Positions 35,374 through 42,721 of a stretch of DNA of 64,000 nt are shown piece after piece. Location of the stretch: the NCBI GenBank assembly GCA_021780105.1, contig JAJXZJ010000060.1:1-64000 (forward strand), given 5' to 3'. The position numbers were made by a program, and so were the translations under genes. Source of the DNA: a bacterium (GTDB lineage: Bacteria; Verrucomicrobiota; Verrucomicrobiia; Limisphaerales; J093). The notes beneath the pieces were generated by a model. It was not told where the DNA came from, did not search any database, and saw only the letters and a program-made list of their open reading frames with translations. The number at the start of each line of letters is the position of its first letter. Position 1 is the first letter of the stretch.

Positions 35374-36102
35374 ATGCGCGACAAATGCGAAGGCGAGAAG
35401 ACGAGCGGTGACGGCGGAACGTCGCATGATCACGCAACCGGCCGGCAGACGATTCCGGTGGAACGCGCGTTGCTGGAGAAGAACGACACGCTGGCGGAGC
35501 GTAACCGCGACCTTTTCCGCGCGCGCGGTTTGCTCGTTCTGAATGTCCTTTCCGCGCCGGGTTCCGGCAAGACGACCCTGATTCAGAAAACCGCCGAGGC
35601 GCTGGCCGGGCGCTGCCGGCTGGGGGTGGTCGTGGGCGACCTCGCCACGGACAACGACGCGGCCCGGTTGCGCGCGGCGGGCGTGCCCGTGGTGCAGATC
35701 ACCACCGGCACGGTCTGTCATCTGGAGGCGGACATGGTGGCGCGGGCGGCCGCGCAACTTGATCTGACCGCGCTGGACGTGCTCGTCATCGAAAACGTCG
35801 GCAATCTGGTCTGCCCGGCGGATTTTGACCTGGGCGAGGAGTTGCGGGTGGTGCTGCTTTCCGTCACGGAAGGCGAGGACAAACCGGTGAAGTATCCGCC
35901 GCTGTTTCATTCGGCCAACATCGTGGTCATCACGAAAACCGACCTCGCCGCCGCCGCGGGCTTCGAGCGGGAGAAGGCGTGGCTGCATTTGCGCCGGGTG
36001 AGCCACCACGCCGAGATTTTTGAGGTTTCCGCCCGCACGGGGCAGGGCATGCGCGAATGGGCGGACTATCTGGCGCAGTTGCGCGCCAGGCGGAAAAGGT
36101 AG
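35374..36102 (+). CDS. hypB: hydrogenase/urease-type nickel incorporation GTPase HypB
   Basis: 242 residues. HypB is the SIMIBI GTPase that delivers nickel to [NiFe]-hydrogenase with HypA. P-loop APGSGKTTLI (about 62-71), VGDLATDNDAARL switch, ITTGTVCHLEADMV, and LDVLVIENVGNLVCPADFDLG are all characteristic. The N-terminus lacks a long His-rich nickel store (only a short DHAT-like stretch). No hypA, hydrogenase or urease genes are in the window, so the partner set must be elsewhere. Start ATG 35374. Confidence 0.92.
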   Translation: MRDKCEGEKTSGDGGTSHDHATGRQTIPVERALLEKNDTLAERNRDLFRARGLLVLNVLSAPGSGKTTLIQKTAEALAGRCRLGVVVGDLATDNDAARLRAAGVPVVQITTGTVCHLEADMVARAAAQLDLTALDVLVIENVGNLVCPADFDLGEELRVVLLSVTEGEDKPVKYPPLFHSANIVVITKTDLAAAAGFEREKAWLHLRRVSHHAEIFEVSARTGQGMREWADYLAQLRARRKR

Positions 36103-36140
36103 GACGGGCCGGCGGCGGCTCCGCTCCGGCAGCACGGCCT

Positions 36141-36590
36141 TCAGTGTTTGGGCCGCAGCAAAATGGCCTTCTTGCTCGTGCCGTCCACTTCGACACTGTG
36201 GGTTTCCACCGTGGGATCGTCCCGGAGCGCGTTGTGAACGATGCGCCGGTCGAAGGCGTTCATCGGTTCGAGTTCGACGATGTCGCCCCAGCGCCGGACT
36301 TTCTCGGCCGCCTCGAGCGCTCTCTTCACCAGTGCCTCGCGCGCCTGGCTGCGGTAGCCGCCCACGTCGAGCGTCACCTTGGGGGAATCCTTGTCCTGCT
36401 GGAAAATCAGCCGGTTCACGAGGTATTGAATTTCCGCCAGCGTCTGGCCCTGGCGGCCAATGAGCCGGCCGGCGTCTTCGCAGTGGATGTCGAGGAGCAG
36501 GCCGTCGTCCAGGACGTGTTCTTCGATGGTAGCGTCGAAGCCGAGGTGGCGGAGGAATTCCTCCGTGAGGTTTTTGGCGTTGGCTGGCAT
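36141..36590 (-). CDS. jag: KH-R3H RNA-binding protein KhpB/Jag
   Basis: 150 residues. The KH domain holds HCEDAGRLIGRQGQTLAEIQ (GRQGQTL loop); the R3H domain holds ELEPMNAFDRRIVHNALRDD. The family binds RNA and is linked to cell-envelope regulation. It lacks the N-terminal Jag_N domain. It is the last gene of the rpmH-rnpA-yidD-yidC-jag cluster, a conserved order. Start ATG 36590; the first in-frame TTG at 36614 is not favoured. Confidence 0.93.
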   Translation of the reverse strand: MPANAKNLTEEFLRHLGFDATIEEHVLDDGLLLDIHCEDAGRLIGRQGQTLAEIQYLVNRLIFQQDKDSPKVTLDVGGYRSQAREALVKRALEAAEKVRRWGDIVELEPMNAFDRRIVHNALRDDPTVETHSVEVDGTSKKAILLRPKH

Positions 36591-36632
36591 GGCAGGATTC
36601 GGTTTTGGACTCAAGCCGTGAGGTGGGACAGC

Positions 36633-38420
36633 CTACTTTTTGCGTTTGGCGGGCGCGGGCTGTGCCGGGACCGGCGTCGCCGGGCTGGCGGGCAGCGTCT
36701 TGGTCAGTTTCATCTGGAGGATGCTTAACAGATTTTGCACCATCCAGTAAAGCGCCAGGCCGGAGGCGAAGTTGTAGAGCATGAACACGAAGATGAGCGG
36801 CATGTATTGCATCATCTTCTGCTGCACAGGATCGGTGCTGGGCGACGCGGGCGTCATCCGTGCCTGCCAGAACTGGGTGGCTCCCATGAGCAACGGCAGC
36901 GGGTTGATCGGAAATCCGAAGACCACCGCCACCGTGTCCGGCTGCGAGAGGTCGCTGGCCCAGAGGAACGACTCGCCGCGCAGTTCGATGGCGCTTTGTA
37001 ACATCCGGTAAAAACCGATCAGCACGGGAATTTGAATCAACATCGGCAGGCAGCCGCCGAGCGGGTTGACCTTGTTCTCCTTGTATAACTCCATCACCTT
37101 CCGGTTCATCTTCTGCGGCTCATCCTTGTATTTTGCCTGGATGGCCTTCATCTGCGGCTGGAGCGCCTGCATCCGCTTCATCGAGCGCGTGCTGGCCTGC
37201 GTCAGCGGCCAGAAGATCACTTTGATGATGATCGTGATGGAGATGATGCACAGGCCGTAGGACAGGTGCAGGTGGCGGTGCAGTCCGTTCATGGAGAGGA
37301 GCAGCACCTTGGACAACCAGCCGGTGAAGCCGGAAAAGTTCATGGCCAGGTCCTGATTTTTCGGGAGCTTGGCCAGCGTGTTGTATTCTTTCGGCCCGGC
37401 GAACAAATCCAGCCGGCGTTCAATCGCCTGGCCGGGTGCCAGCATCGTGGGCGGATAGACCAGCGAGGCCTCGAACCCAAACGGCTGGGCCACGGCCTTG
37501 GGGTCGGCCTGCCGCTCCTCGGCGGTCGGCGGCGGCAGCTCAATCCGGCGCGCCAGCAGCCGCAGGGCATTGGTTTCCGGCGCGGCAATCATCGTGAAAA
37601 ACTGGTTATGCACGGCCGCCCAGACCACGTTGCTCGCGCCCGGACTGTCGTATTGGAGGCGCGGCGTGCCGGGGAAGCATCCGAGGGTGCGGTTGGCAAA
37701 CCACGCGCTGTTGATGAACGACGCGTTGACGCCGTCATACCACTGCACGCCCAGGGCGGTGCCGAGGTCGTCGCGGTTGATCGGCGTGGCCGTGCCGACG
37801 ACAAGTTCGCGCACCGGCAGGTCCACCGGCCGGCTGGAATGGTTCTCGATCCGGATGGCGACCGAAAGGCTGTAATTGGTGCCGAGGTGGAAATCCTTGA
37901 CCAACCGCAGGCCGTTCGTCAGGTCCTTCTCCGCGCGCAAGCCGGTGGCGGTCTTCACGAGCCGGAACGGCGCGCTGTCCTCCAGCGTGGTCCCGCCGAA
38001 CAGCGACAACGCCGGCACCGGCGCGGCCTGGTTCAACGTCGCAAAGCGGTTGGTGGTCTCCGGTGGCCTGCCCGCGCGCCCCACGGATTCCGGGTAGCGC
38101 CGCAGTTCAACCAGCTTCAAACCGCCGCCGTAGGAGGTAAAAACATAGCGGGCCACGGCGTTTTCCAGCGTCATCAGCTCTTCCGGCGCGGAGGGGCGGA
38201 TCCATGACTGTGCCGCCAGGGTGGGCATCGAAATGCTTGGCGCGGCGTGATTCGTGCCGTTGCTGGAATCTGGGGCGGTGAAAAGATTCGACTGCGCTGC
38301 GGTCAGCGCGCCGGCCGGCCGGGTCACATGCTGTGGCGGGAAAAGGCGGTTCACCAGCGGCATCCACAGCATCAGCAGGATGAAACAGGCGACCAGAATG
38401 ATGACGGATTTACGGTCCAT
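36633..38420 (-). CDS. yidC: membrane protein insertase YidC
   Basis: 595 residues. It inserts and folds inner-membrane proteins, alone or with Sec. Gram-negative layout: N-terminal TM (residues about 5-25, IILVACFILLMLWMPLVN), a large periplasmic beta-sandwich domain (about 60-370), then the conserved insertase core with LSKVLLLSMNGLH, IIKVIFWPLTQASTRSMKRM, NPLGGCLPMLIQIPVLIGFY and a late PLIFVFMLYNFASGLALYW. Ends in a basic tail (PAKRKK). Start ATG 38420, 9 bases after yidD. Confidence 0.97.
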   Translation of the reverse strand: MDRKSVIILVACFILLMLWMPLVNRLFPPQHVTRPAGALTAAQSNLFTAPDSSNGTNHAAPSISMPTLAAQSWIRPSAPEELMTLENAVARYVFTSYGGGLKLVELRRYPESVGRAGRPPETTNRFATLNQAAPVPALSLFGGTTLEDSAPFRLVKTATGLRAEKDLTNGLRLVKDFHLGTNYSLSVAIRIENHSSRPVDLPVRELVVGTATPINRDDLGTALGVQWYDGVNASFINSAWFANRTLGCFPGTPRLQYDSPGASNVVWAAVHNQFFTMIAAPETNALRLLARRIELPPPTAEERQADPKAVAQPFGFEASLVYPPTMLAPGQAIERRLDLFAGPKEYNTLAKLPKNQDLAMNFSGFTGWLSKVLLLSMNGLHRHLHLSYGLCIISITIIIKVIFWPLTQASTRSMKRMQALQPQMKAIQAKYKDEPQKMNRKVMELYKENKVNPLGGCLPMLIQIPVLIGFYRMLQSAIELRGESFLWASDLSQPDTVAVVFGFPINPLPLLMGATQFWQARMTPASPSTDPVQQKMMQYMPLIFVFMLYNFASGLALYWMVQNLLSILQMKLTKTLPASPATPVPAQPAPAKRKK

Positions 38421-38429
38421 GAACGGGAA

Positions 38430-38723
38430 TCAACTTTGGCTGCCCGTCGGACTGACGGGCCGGGCGGGGTTGGCAGTGGAATGTCGCGGCGGCACCGGGT
38501 CGTCGCCGCAAGCGCCCCAGGGATGACAGCGAGCCAGCCGGCGCGCGGTCAACCAGGCGCCCCGCCAGGCGCCGTGAGCCTGGATTGCCCCCAGCGCGTA
38601 AACCGAACACGTCGGCTGGAAGCGGCAGCCGGTCAGCGGGCCGAACGCGGCCGCCAGCAGCGGTGACAAGGTCCAGCGATAAACGCGGATGGCGAAGACC
38701 AGGGCGTGTTGGACCGGATTCAT
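38430..38723 (-). CDS. yidD: membrane protein insertion efficiency factor YidD
   Basis: 97 residues. Small membrane-bound helper of YidC/Sec. Family motifs are [31 protein letters not shown] and [14 protein letters not shown]. Start ATG 38723, which overlaps the rnpA stop by 4 bases (ATGA at 38720-38723). Upstream in-frame codons lie inside rnpA. Confidence 0.95.
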   Translation of the reverse strand: MNPVQHALVFAIRVYRWTLSPLLAAAFGPLTGCRFQPTCSVYALGAIQAHGAWRGAWLTARRLARCHPWGACGDDPVPPRHSTANPARPVSPTGSQS

Positions 38724-39097
38724 GCAGCCGGAGACAGCAGGCCCGCCTGGCGCAGGGCCACCAGAAAATCTTGCTCCACCGCGGCGAAACATTTGCCGGC
38801 GATGGACGGGCGGGCGACAAGCACAAGCGTGGCGGGATTCACCAGTTCATGCTGATGGAGGCGAAAAACCTCGCGCAACAGCCGGCGCGCCCGGTTGCGC
38901 ACCACGGCTGACCCAATCTTGCGGCTGGTCACCACGCCAATGCGTGACACGGTGCCCGGCGGCGTCACCACCCAGTTGGCGATGAGCGTGCCTTTGACCA
39001 GGCGCCGGCCGGTCAGGCGAAGCCGGGCGAAGTCGCCGGTTCGTTGCAGGCGCCGGGAGCGAGGCAGACATCGTCGAGCAGCGGGTGAAACCGCCAT
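38720..39097 (-). CDS. rnpA: ribonuclease P protein component RnpA
   Basis: 125 residues. It is the protein subunit of RNase P, which trims tRNA 5' ends. The signature is [18 protein letters not shown] (RNR motif) with [14 protein letters not shown] at the start and [16 protein letters not shown] before it. It lies 12 bases after rpmH and overlaps yidD, as usual. Start ATG 39097. Confidence 0.96.
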   Translation of the reverse strand: MAVSPAARRCLPRSRRLQRTGDFARLRLTGRRLVKGTLIANWVVTPPGTVSRIGVVTSRKIGSAVVRNRARRLLREVFRLHQHELVNPATLVLVARPSIAGKCFAAVEQDFLVALRQAGLLSPAA

Positions 39098-39109
39098 CGT
39101 CAGAATGAG

Positions 39110-39247
39110 TTAGACCGGAGTCAACCGCTTGCGGCCGACCCGGCGGCGGTTGGCCAGAATGCCCCGGCCGCTCTTGGTGGAGTTACGGCTGAGAAAGCCG
39201 TGTTGCCGCTTCCGGCGGATTTTGGATGGCTGGTATTGACGTTTCAT
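39110..39247 (-). CDS. rpmH: 50S ribosomal protein L34
   Basis: 45 residues, the normal size of L34. Almost every position is typical: [18 protein letters not shown] then [16 protein letters not shown]. First gene of the rpmH-rnpA-yidD-yidC-jag cluster. A 10-bp hairpin lies 35 bases upstream. No dnaA gene or clear DnaA boxes were found on the other side, so this is not evidently the origin. Confidence 0.97.
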   Translation of the reverse strand: MKRQYQPSKIRRKRQHGFLSRNSTKSGRGILANRRRVGRKRLTPV

Positions 39248-39281
39248 GCGATCCGAATTCTGCGATTGTTGGCCGCCGCGC

Positions 39282-39306
39282 GCCATCCTCCAACGGGGAG
39301 GATGGC
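39282..39306 (-). promoter_or_regulatory. hairpin in the rpmH 5' leader
   Basis: GCCATCCTCC (39282-39291) and GGAGGATGGC (39297-39306) are a perfect 10-bp inverted repeat with loop AACGG, starting 35 bases upstream of the rpmH ATG. No T-run follows on either strand. It may act in the mRNA leader or be a protein site. Confidence 0.4.
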
Positions 39307-39469
39307 CGCAAACGAAGCACCCCGTTTGAACGGAAGCCGGAAGCATAGCAGCGGGGTGGGGTGAGTCAAGCACCCCGCGGGAAGGGTTCGCACGCCGGGC
39401 GCATCCGAGTTGTGCGGTTCCCCCGAAACGGTGGACAAGGGGCGGAGAAACTGAGAAAGGAAAGCCGCC

Positions 39470-39759
39470 ATGTCCACGCATCCGAAACCCGGTCGCAAGA
39501 CCTACGATCCTGAGTTCAAGAAGCAGGCGGTTCATCTGTTGATCAGCAGCGGCCGCCCGATCCAACACATTGCCTGTGAATTGGGCATCCTCACATCGAA
39601 CTGCACGACTGGCGCAAGGCGTTGCAGCCCCAGTTGGCGCAACGGCCCGAAACCTTGGAAGCCGTGCGGATGCGGCTGGCGCAGATGGAGCGGGAGAACC
39701 TCCCGTTGTCGCGGCAGCGGAACCTGTTAAAAAACCTGGGCATCGTCTCGACCGCGTGA
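39470..39759 (+). pseudogene. IS3-family OrfA remnant (frameshifted)
   Basis: The first ~42 codons read [20 protein letters not shown] and HIACELGI, the transposase OrfA helix-turn-helix. Near 39592-39597 the frame shifts. In the new frame, [13 protein letters not shown] and a Leu-rich coiled coil ([20 protein letters not shown]) continue the OrfA pattern up to a TGA at 39757-39759. No OrfB (DDE) gene follows. It is a decayed insertion-sequence fragment. Confidence 0.7.
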
Positions 39760-39847
39760 GTGACCGCTATCAACGCATTGCCCTTAGGCGGTATTGGTGG
39801 AGAGTTCCTTGGCGTTTGTCCCTCCGGCTCGCCGAACACTTAACGCC

Positions 39848-39865
39848 TATAACGCGACCCGTTAT
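39848..39865 (+). promoter_or_regulatory. possible higBA promoter/operator
   Basis: ATAACG (39849-39854) and CGTTAT (39860-39865) form an inverted repeat just upstream of the higB ATG at 39877. TATAAC at 39848-39853 looks like a -10 box overlapping the left arm. HigA autoregulates by binding such palindromes. The function is inferred. Confidence 0.4.
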
Positions 39866-39876
39866 GGTCTCCGCAG

Positions 39877-40128
39877 ATGATACGCAGCTTCGCCTGCCCG
39901 GAAACTGCCCGGCTGTTCAACGATGAACCGTCCCGCCGGTTGCCGACGCAGATTCAGCGCGTGGCCGGCGTCTGGATGACCTCCGCGCCCCCGCCCGGCA
40001 ACCGCTTCGAGGCGTTGCGGGGCGACCGTGCCGGTCAGCACCGCATCCGCGTCAATGGTCAATGGCGGGTATGCTTCCGCTGACAGGGCGAAGACGCGTT
40101 CGACGTGGAAATCGTGGATTACCACTGA
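39877..40128 (+). pseudogene. higB: HigB-type toxin, degraded (internal deletion/frame change and in-frame TGA)
   Basis: The reading starts MIRSFACPETARLFNDEPSR and resumes PPGNRFEALRGDRAGQHRIR, then NGQWRVCFR, all typical of HigB/RelE toxins. Two faults are seen. The middle, where the family has a ~20-residue helix ending LDDLR, is shortened, and those LDDLR codons are read in another frame. At 40081-40083 a TGA stands where the family has Trp (CFRW); the rest, GEDAFDVEIVDYH, continues in frame to 40126-40128. The toxin is probably inactive. Confidence 0.8.
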
Positions 40129-40130
40129 CG

Positions 40131-40436
40131 ATGAAGACGAACAAACTGCCGCCCATCCATCCGGGCGAGATACTCCGCGAGGAGTTTCTCAAACTCCACG
40201 GGCTGTCGCAAAACGCCTTGGCCCGCGCCCTGAACGTGCCGCCCCGGCGCGTCAACGAGATCGTGCTCGAAAAGGGTGGCATTACTGCCGACACCGCTTT
40301 GCGGTTGGCGCGCTACTTTGGCACCACCGCGGAACTGTGGACCGGTTTGCAGGCGGATTACGACTTGCGCCGGGCACGCTGCGAGAAAGCCCAGCAAATC
40401 GAGCGCGACGTAGAGCCGCTCGCAGTGGCGGCATGA
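40131..40436 (+). CDS. higA: HigA-type antitoxin, XRE-family HTH
   Basis: 101 residues. PPIHPGEILREEFLKLHGLS opens the HigA family; the HTH is LSQNALARALNVPPRRVNEIV, with GGITADTALRLARYFGTTAE and LWTGLQADYDLRRA after it. It would bind the toxin and repress the operon. ATG 40131 starts 2 bases after the higB frame ends. It is intact while higB is decayed, so it may remain as a regulator. Confidence 0.9.
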   Translation: MKTNKLPPIHPGEILREEFLKLHGLSQNALARALNVPPRRVNEIVLEKGGITADTALRLARYFGTTAELWTGLQADYDLRRARCEKAQQIERDVEPLAVAA

Positions 40437-40895
40437 ATTGGGCTGGCCGCTCCCCGGCTGCCGCCTGCCCTGGATGAACCAACGGTCAGACCGCATTCAG
40501 TCAACCCTGCCTGCCGACCTGCCGGCCCGTCGGCACAACGACATTAACCCAACCCGTCACCATCTTTGCCGGCTGGAACGCAGTCGGAAAAGACTGGGGC
40601 AATGAAACACACTCGCCCCTTCTGACCTGTCATTGACTCCCAAAGTGGGGTGGCAAGGTTTCCAATTCTGGCTTGCTGTCAGACTTCCCGCCCTTCTCGG
40701 GCAACCAAGTCGAATCCGGACCCCGGGTATCCGGCGCAAACGCTTCGCCCGGATTTGTCAGAAGATTTGTCAATTTGCCAGTTTTAGCTGCTTCTCGCTT
40801 CCGTTCGCTTCATCTTGGTTCACTTTGAACGGGAGAGCCAAAATCGTAAAAAACCAATATTTTTAGGTTTTCCATTGATTTTGAAGGGAAACAAT
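40437..40895. other. 459-base gene-free region between higA and tRNA-Met
   Basis: No convincing ORF, RNA or repeat was found. It lies on the 3' side of the minus-strand tRNA-Met, next to a toxin-antitoxin and IS remnant, consistent with a small scar of mobile DNA. The 150 bases nearest the tRNA are noticeably more AT-rich. Confidence 0.4.
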
Positions 40896-40970
40896 TGGTG
40901 CCAGAGGAGGGAATTGAACCCCCGACCAAGGGCTTATGAGTCCCCTGCTCTACCGCTGAGCTACTCTGGC
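40896..40970 (-). tRNA. tRNA-Met (anticodon CAT)
   Basis: On the minus strand, acceptor GCCAGAG pairs with CTCTGGC and the D arm carries AGCTCAGCGGTAGAGC. The anticodon loop is CTCATAA (CAT) with a mismatch closing its stem. The T loop is TTCAATT and CCA is encoded at 40896-40898. CAT could also be tRNA-Ile2 after lysidine modification; elongator Met is assumed. Confidence 0.9.
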
Positions 40971-41541
40971 GCAACCAATTGGCTGCAAACTGTTTTTTTG
41001 ATGGACGCGTCGTGCCAACCGGCCGGTTCAACCTGGAGTTCTAACCCGAAGTTTCGGGGGAAATCTCTGGCAAACAAGGACCAGCCCCTTGAGCAAAGCA
41101 ACCGGTGCTCGTTTCCGGTTCCAAGCCCGATTTCGGCGCGAACCATCGAGCAACGAGTATGCCTTGTTGAAAGGGACGGGCAAGCAGATTTGAGTGTTCC
41201 CGACAACAACGACGCGGGGTGGTGGAACGGTGCTTTTACAACCACGGCCAAAGAGATGAACGAGCGTGACCAACCGCACGCGAGGGCGCGGGCCTTCGAG
41301 TTGTGGTGAAAGGGTGGAGTCGCTTGATCTGCCTGTTTGTCGGGACCGTTCGAGGGCAATCTGCCAGCCGCAATGATTCTCAAGAGGCTTGCACGCAGCA
41401 TTGGTCCTGTAGCTTGGCTTCCCCGAACCGGTGTCCAACGCCGGGTTCTTCGCCCTAAAAAATCCTTTTTAATTTTCTTCCATTACACTAAAAACTATTT
41501 GCTCAGCAGACGAAACGGGTAACGGAACAACCATTCCATTT
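40971..41541. other. 571-base region upstream of a PEP-CTERM gene
   Basis: No supported gene. The last ~90 bases before 41542 are AT-rich and presumably hold the promoter of the PEP-CTERM protein, but I cannot assign -35/-10 boxes with confidence. Confidence 0.4.
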
Positions 41542-42621
41542 ATGAAACGTGTCTTTATTTCTCTGATGACAATCGTTGCGCTCGCCGCAATGGCGCGGGC
41601 GCAGTTTTCCCCCGGCAATCTCGCGGTGTTTCGTGTTGGTGACGGCACGCAGACACTGGCGAATACCGGCAACTCGATTTTCGTGGATCAATTCACCACC
41701 GGTGGTTCACGGGTGAACAGCCTGGCCGTCCCGGCCAGCGGCGTCTCGGCGTTGATCGTGAGTGGCAGCGCCACTTCGGAAGGCGCGCTGTCCTTGTCTG
41801 CGGACGGGAGGTATCTGACCTTCGCAGGCTACAACACCGGTCTCCCTTACGGAAGCAGCCTTGCCGGCACCAAATCGTCCGATGTGGCGCGCGGCGTTGG
41901 CCGCCTTGACGCCAACGGCAATTACACCCTGGCTGCCACCACCGGCACGTCATTCAACAAAAACAACGTTCGCGCCGCCGTGAGCGATGGCGCGGGCAAT
42001 TACTGGGCGGCCGGCGCAAACAGCGGCACGGTTTACATGGGCACCACCGCGCCGGCCGGTGCCGTCCAGGCCGCGGTGGCCAACACGCGCGTGTTGAACA
42101 TCATCAACGGAAACCTTTATTTCTCCACCGGCTCCGGCGGCACCTACGGCATCTACGAATTTGACGGCACACCAAGCGGCGGCGCCACGGCCGCGCTGGT
42201 GATTGCGACGGGCGCCGGTTCCAGCCCCTATGGATTCGCCATCAACGGGACAGTGGCCTACATCGCCGACGACGGTTCGTCCGCACCGGGCATTCAACGC
42301 TACGATTACGACGGCACCACCTGGACCTTGAGCTACACGCTCGGCACCGGGAGTTCCAACGGCGCACGCGGCCTGGCGGTGGATTTCAGCGGCACCGATC
42401 CGGTGATCTACGCCACCACTGGCGAAAGCTCGGCGAACCGGCTCATTGCCATCACCGACACCGGGGCCGGCTCCACGGTTGCCACGCTGGACACGGCGGC
42501 CGCCAACACCGCCTTTCGCGGCCTGGCCTTCACTCCGGCACCCGAACCGGGATCGTGGGTGTTGATGCTCGCGGGTGGTGGCACGCTGGTCCTTCTGCGC
42601 CGTTGGAACCAGAACCATTAG
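41542..42621 (+). CDS. exported PEP-CTERM sorting-signal protein
   Basis: 359 residues. A signal peptide (MKRVFISLMTIVALAAMARA) is cut before QFSPG. The body is Gly/Thr/Ala-rich with beta-propeller-like strands (RLDANGNYTLAATTG, YGIYEFDGTPSGG, IQRYDYDGTTWTL). The C-terminus is a PEP-CTERM tail: PAPEPGSWVLMLAGGGTLVL then RRWNQNH. Such proteins are processed by exosortase and sent to the cell surface or matrix. The exosortase is not in the window. Confidence 0.88.
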   Translation: MKRVFISLMTIVALAAMARAQFSPGNLAVFRVGDGTQTLANTGNSIFVDQFTTGGSRVNSLAVPASGVSALIVSGSATSEGALSLSADGRYLTFAGYNTGLPYGSSLAGTKSSDVARGVGRLDANGNYTLAATTGTSFNKNNVRAAVSDGAGNYWAAGANSGTVYMGTTAPAGAVQAAVANTRVLNIINGNLYFSTGSGGTYGIYEFDGTPSGGATAALVIATGAGSSPYGFAINGTVAYIADDGSSAPGIQRYDYDGTTWTLSYTLGTGSSNGARGLAVDFSGTDPVIYATTGESSANRLIAITDTGAGSTVATLDTAAANTAFRGLAFTPAPEPGSWVLMLAGGGTLVLLRRWNQNH

Positions 42622-42721
42622 TTCGGCGCGACCCTCACTTGTTCACCAGGACGCGCCGTCGTGTCCCGGTGATTCAACGTCGGCCGCGCGACCGGCGGCC
42701 ACTGATGACGCCGGCAGAAGT

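Noticed and set aside
39248-39470. Chromosome origin next to rpmH
   Set aside because: No dnaA gene and no clear DnaA boxes (TTATCCACA-like) seen; the rpmH cluster alone is not proof.
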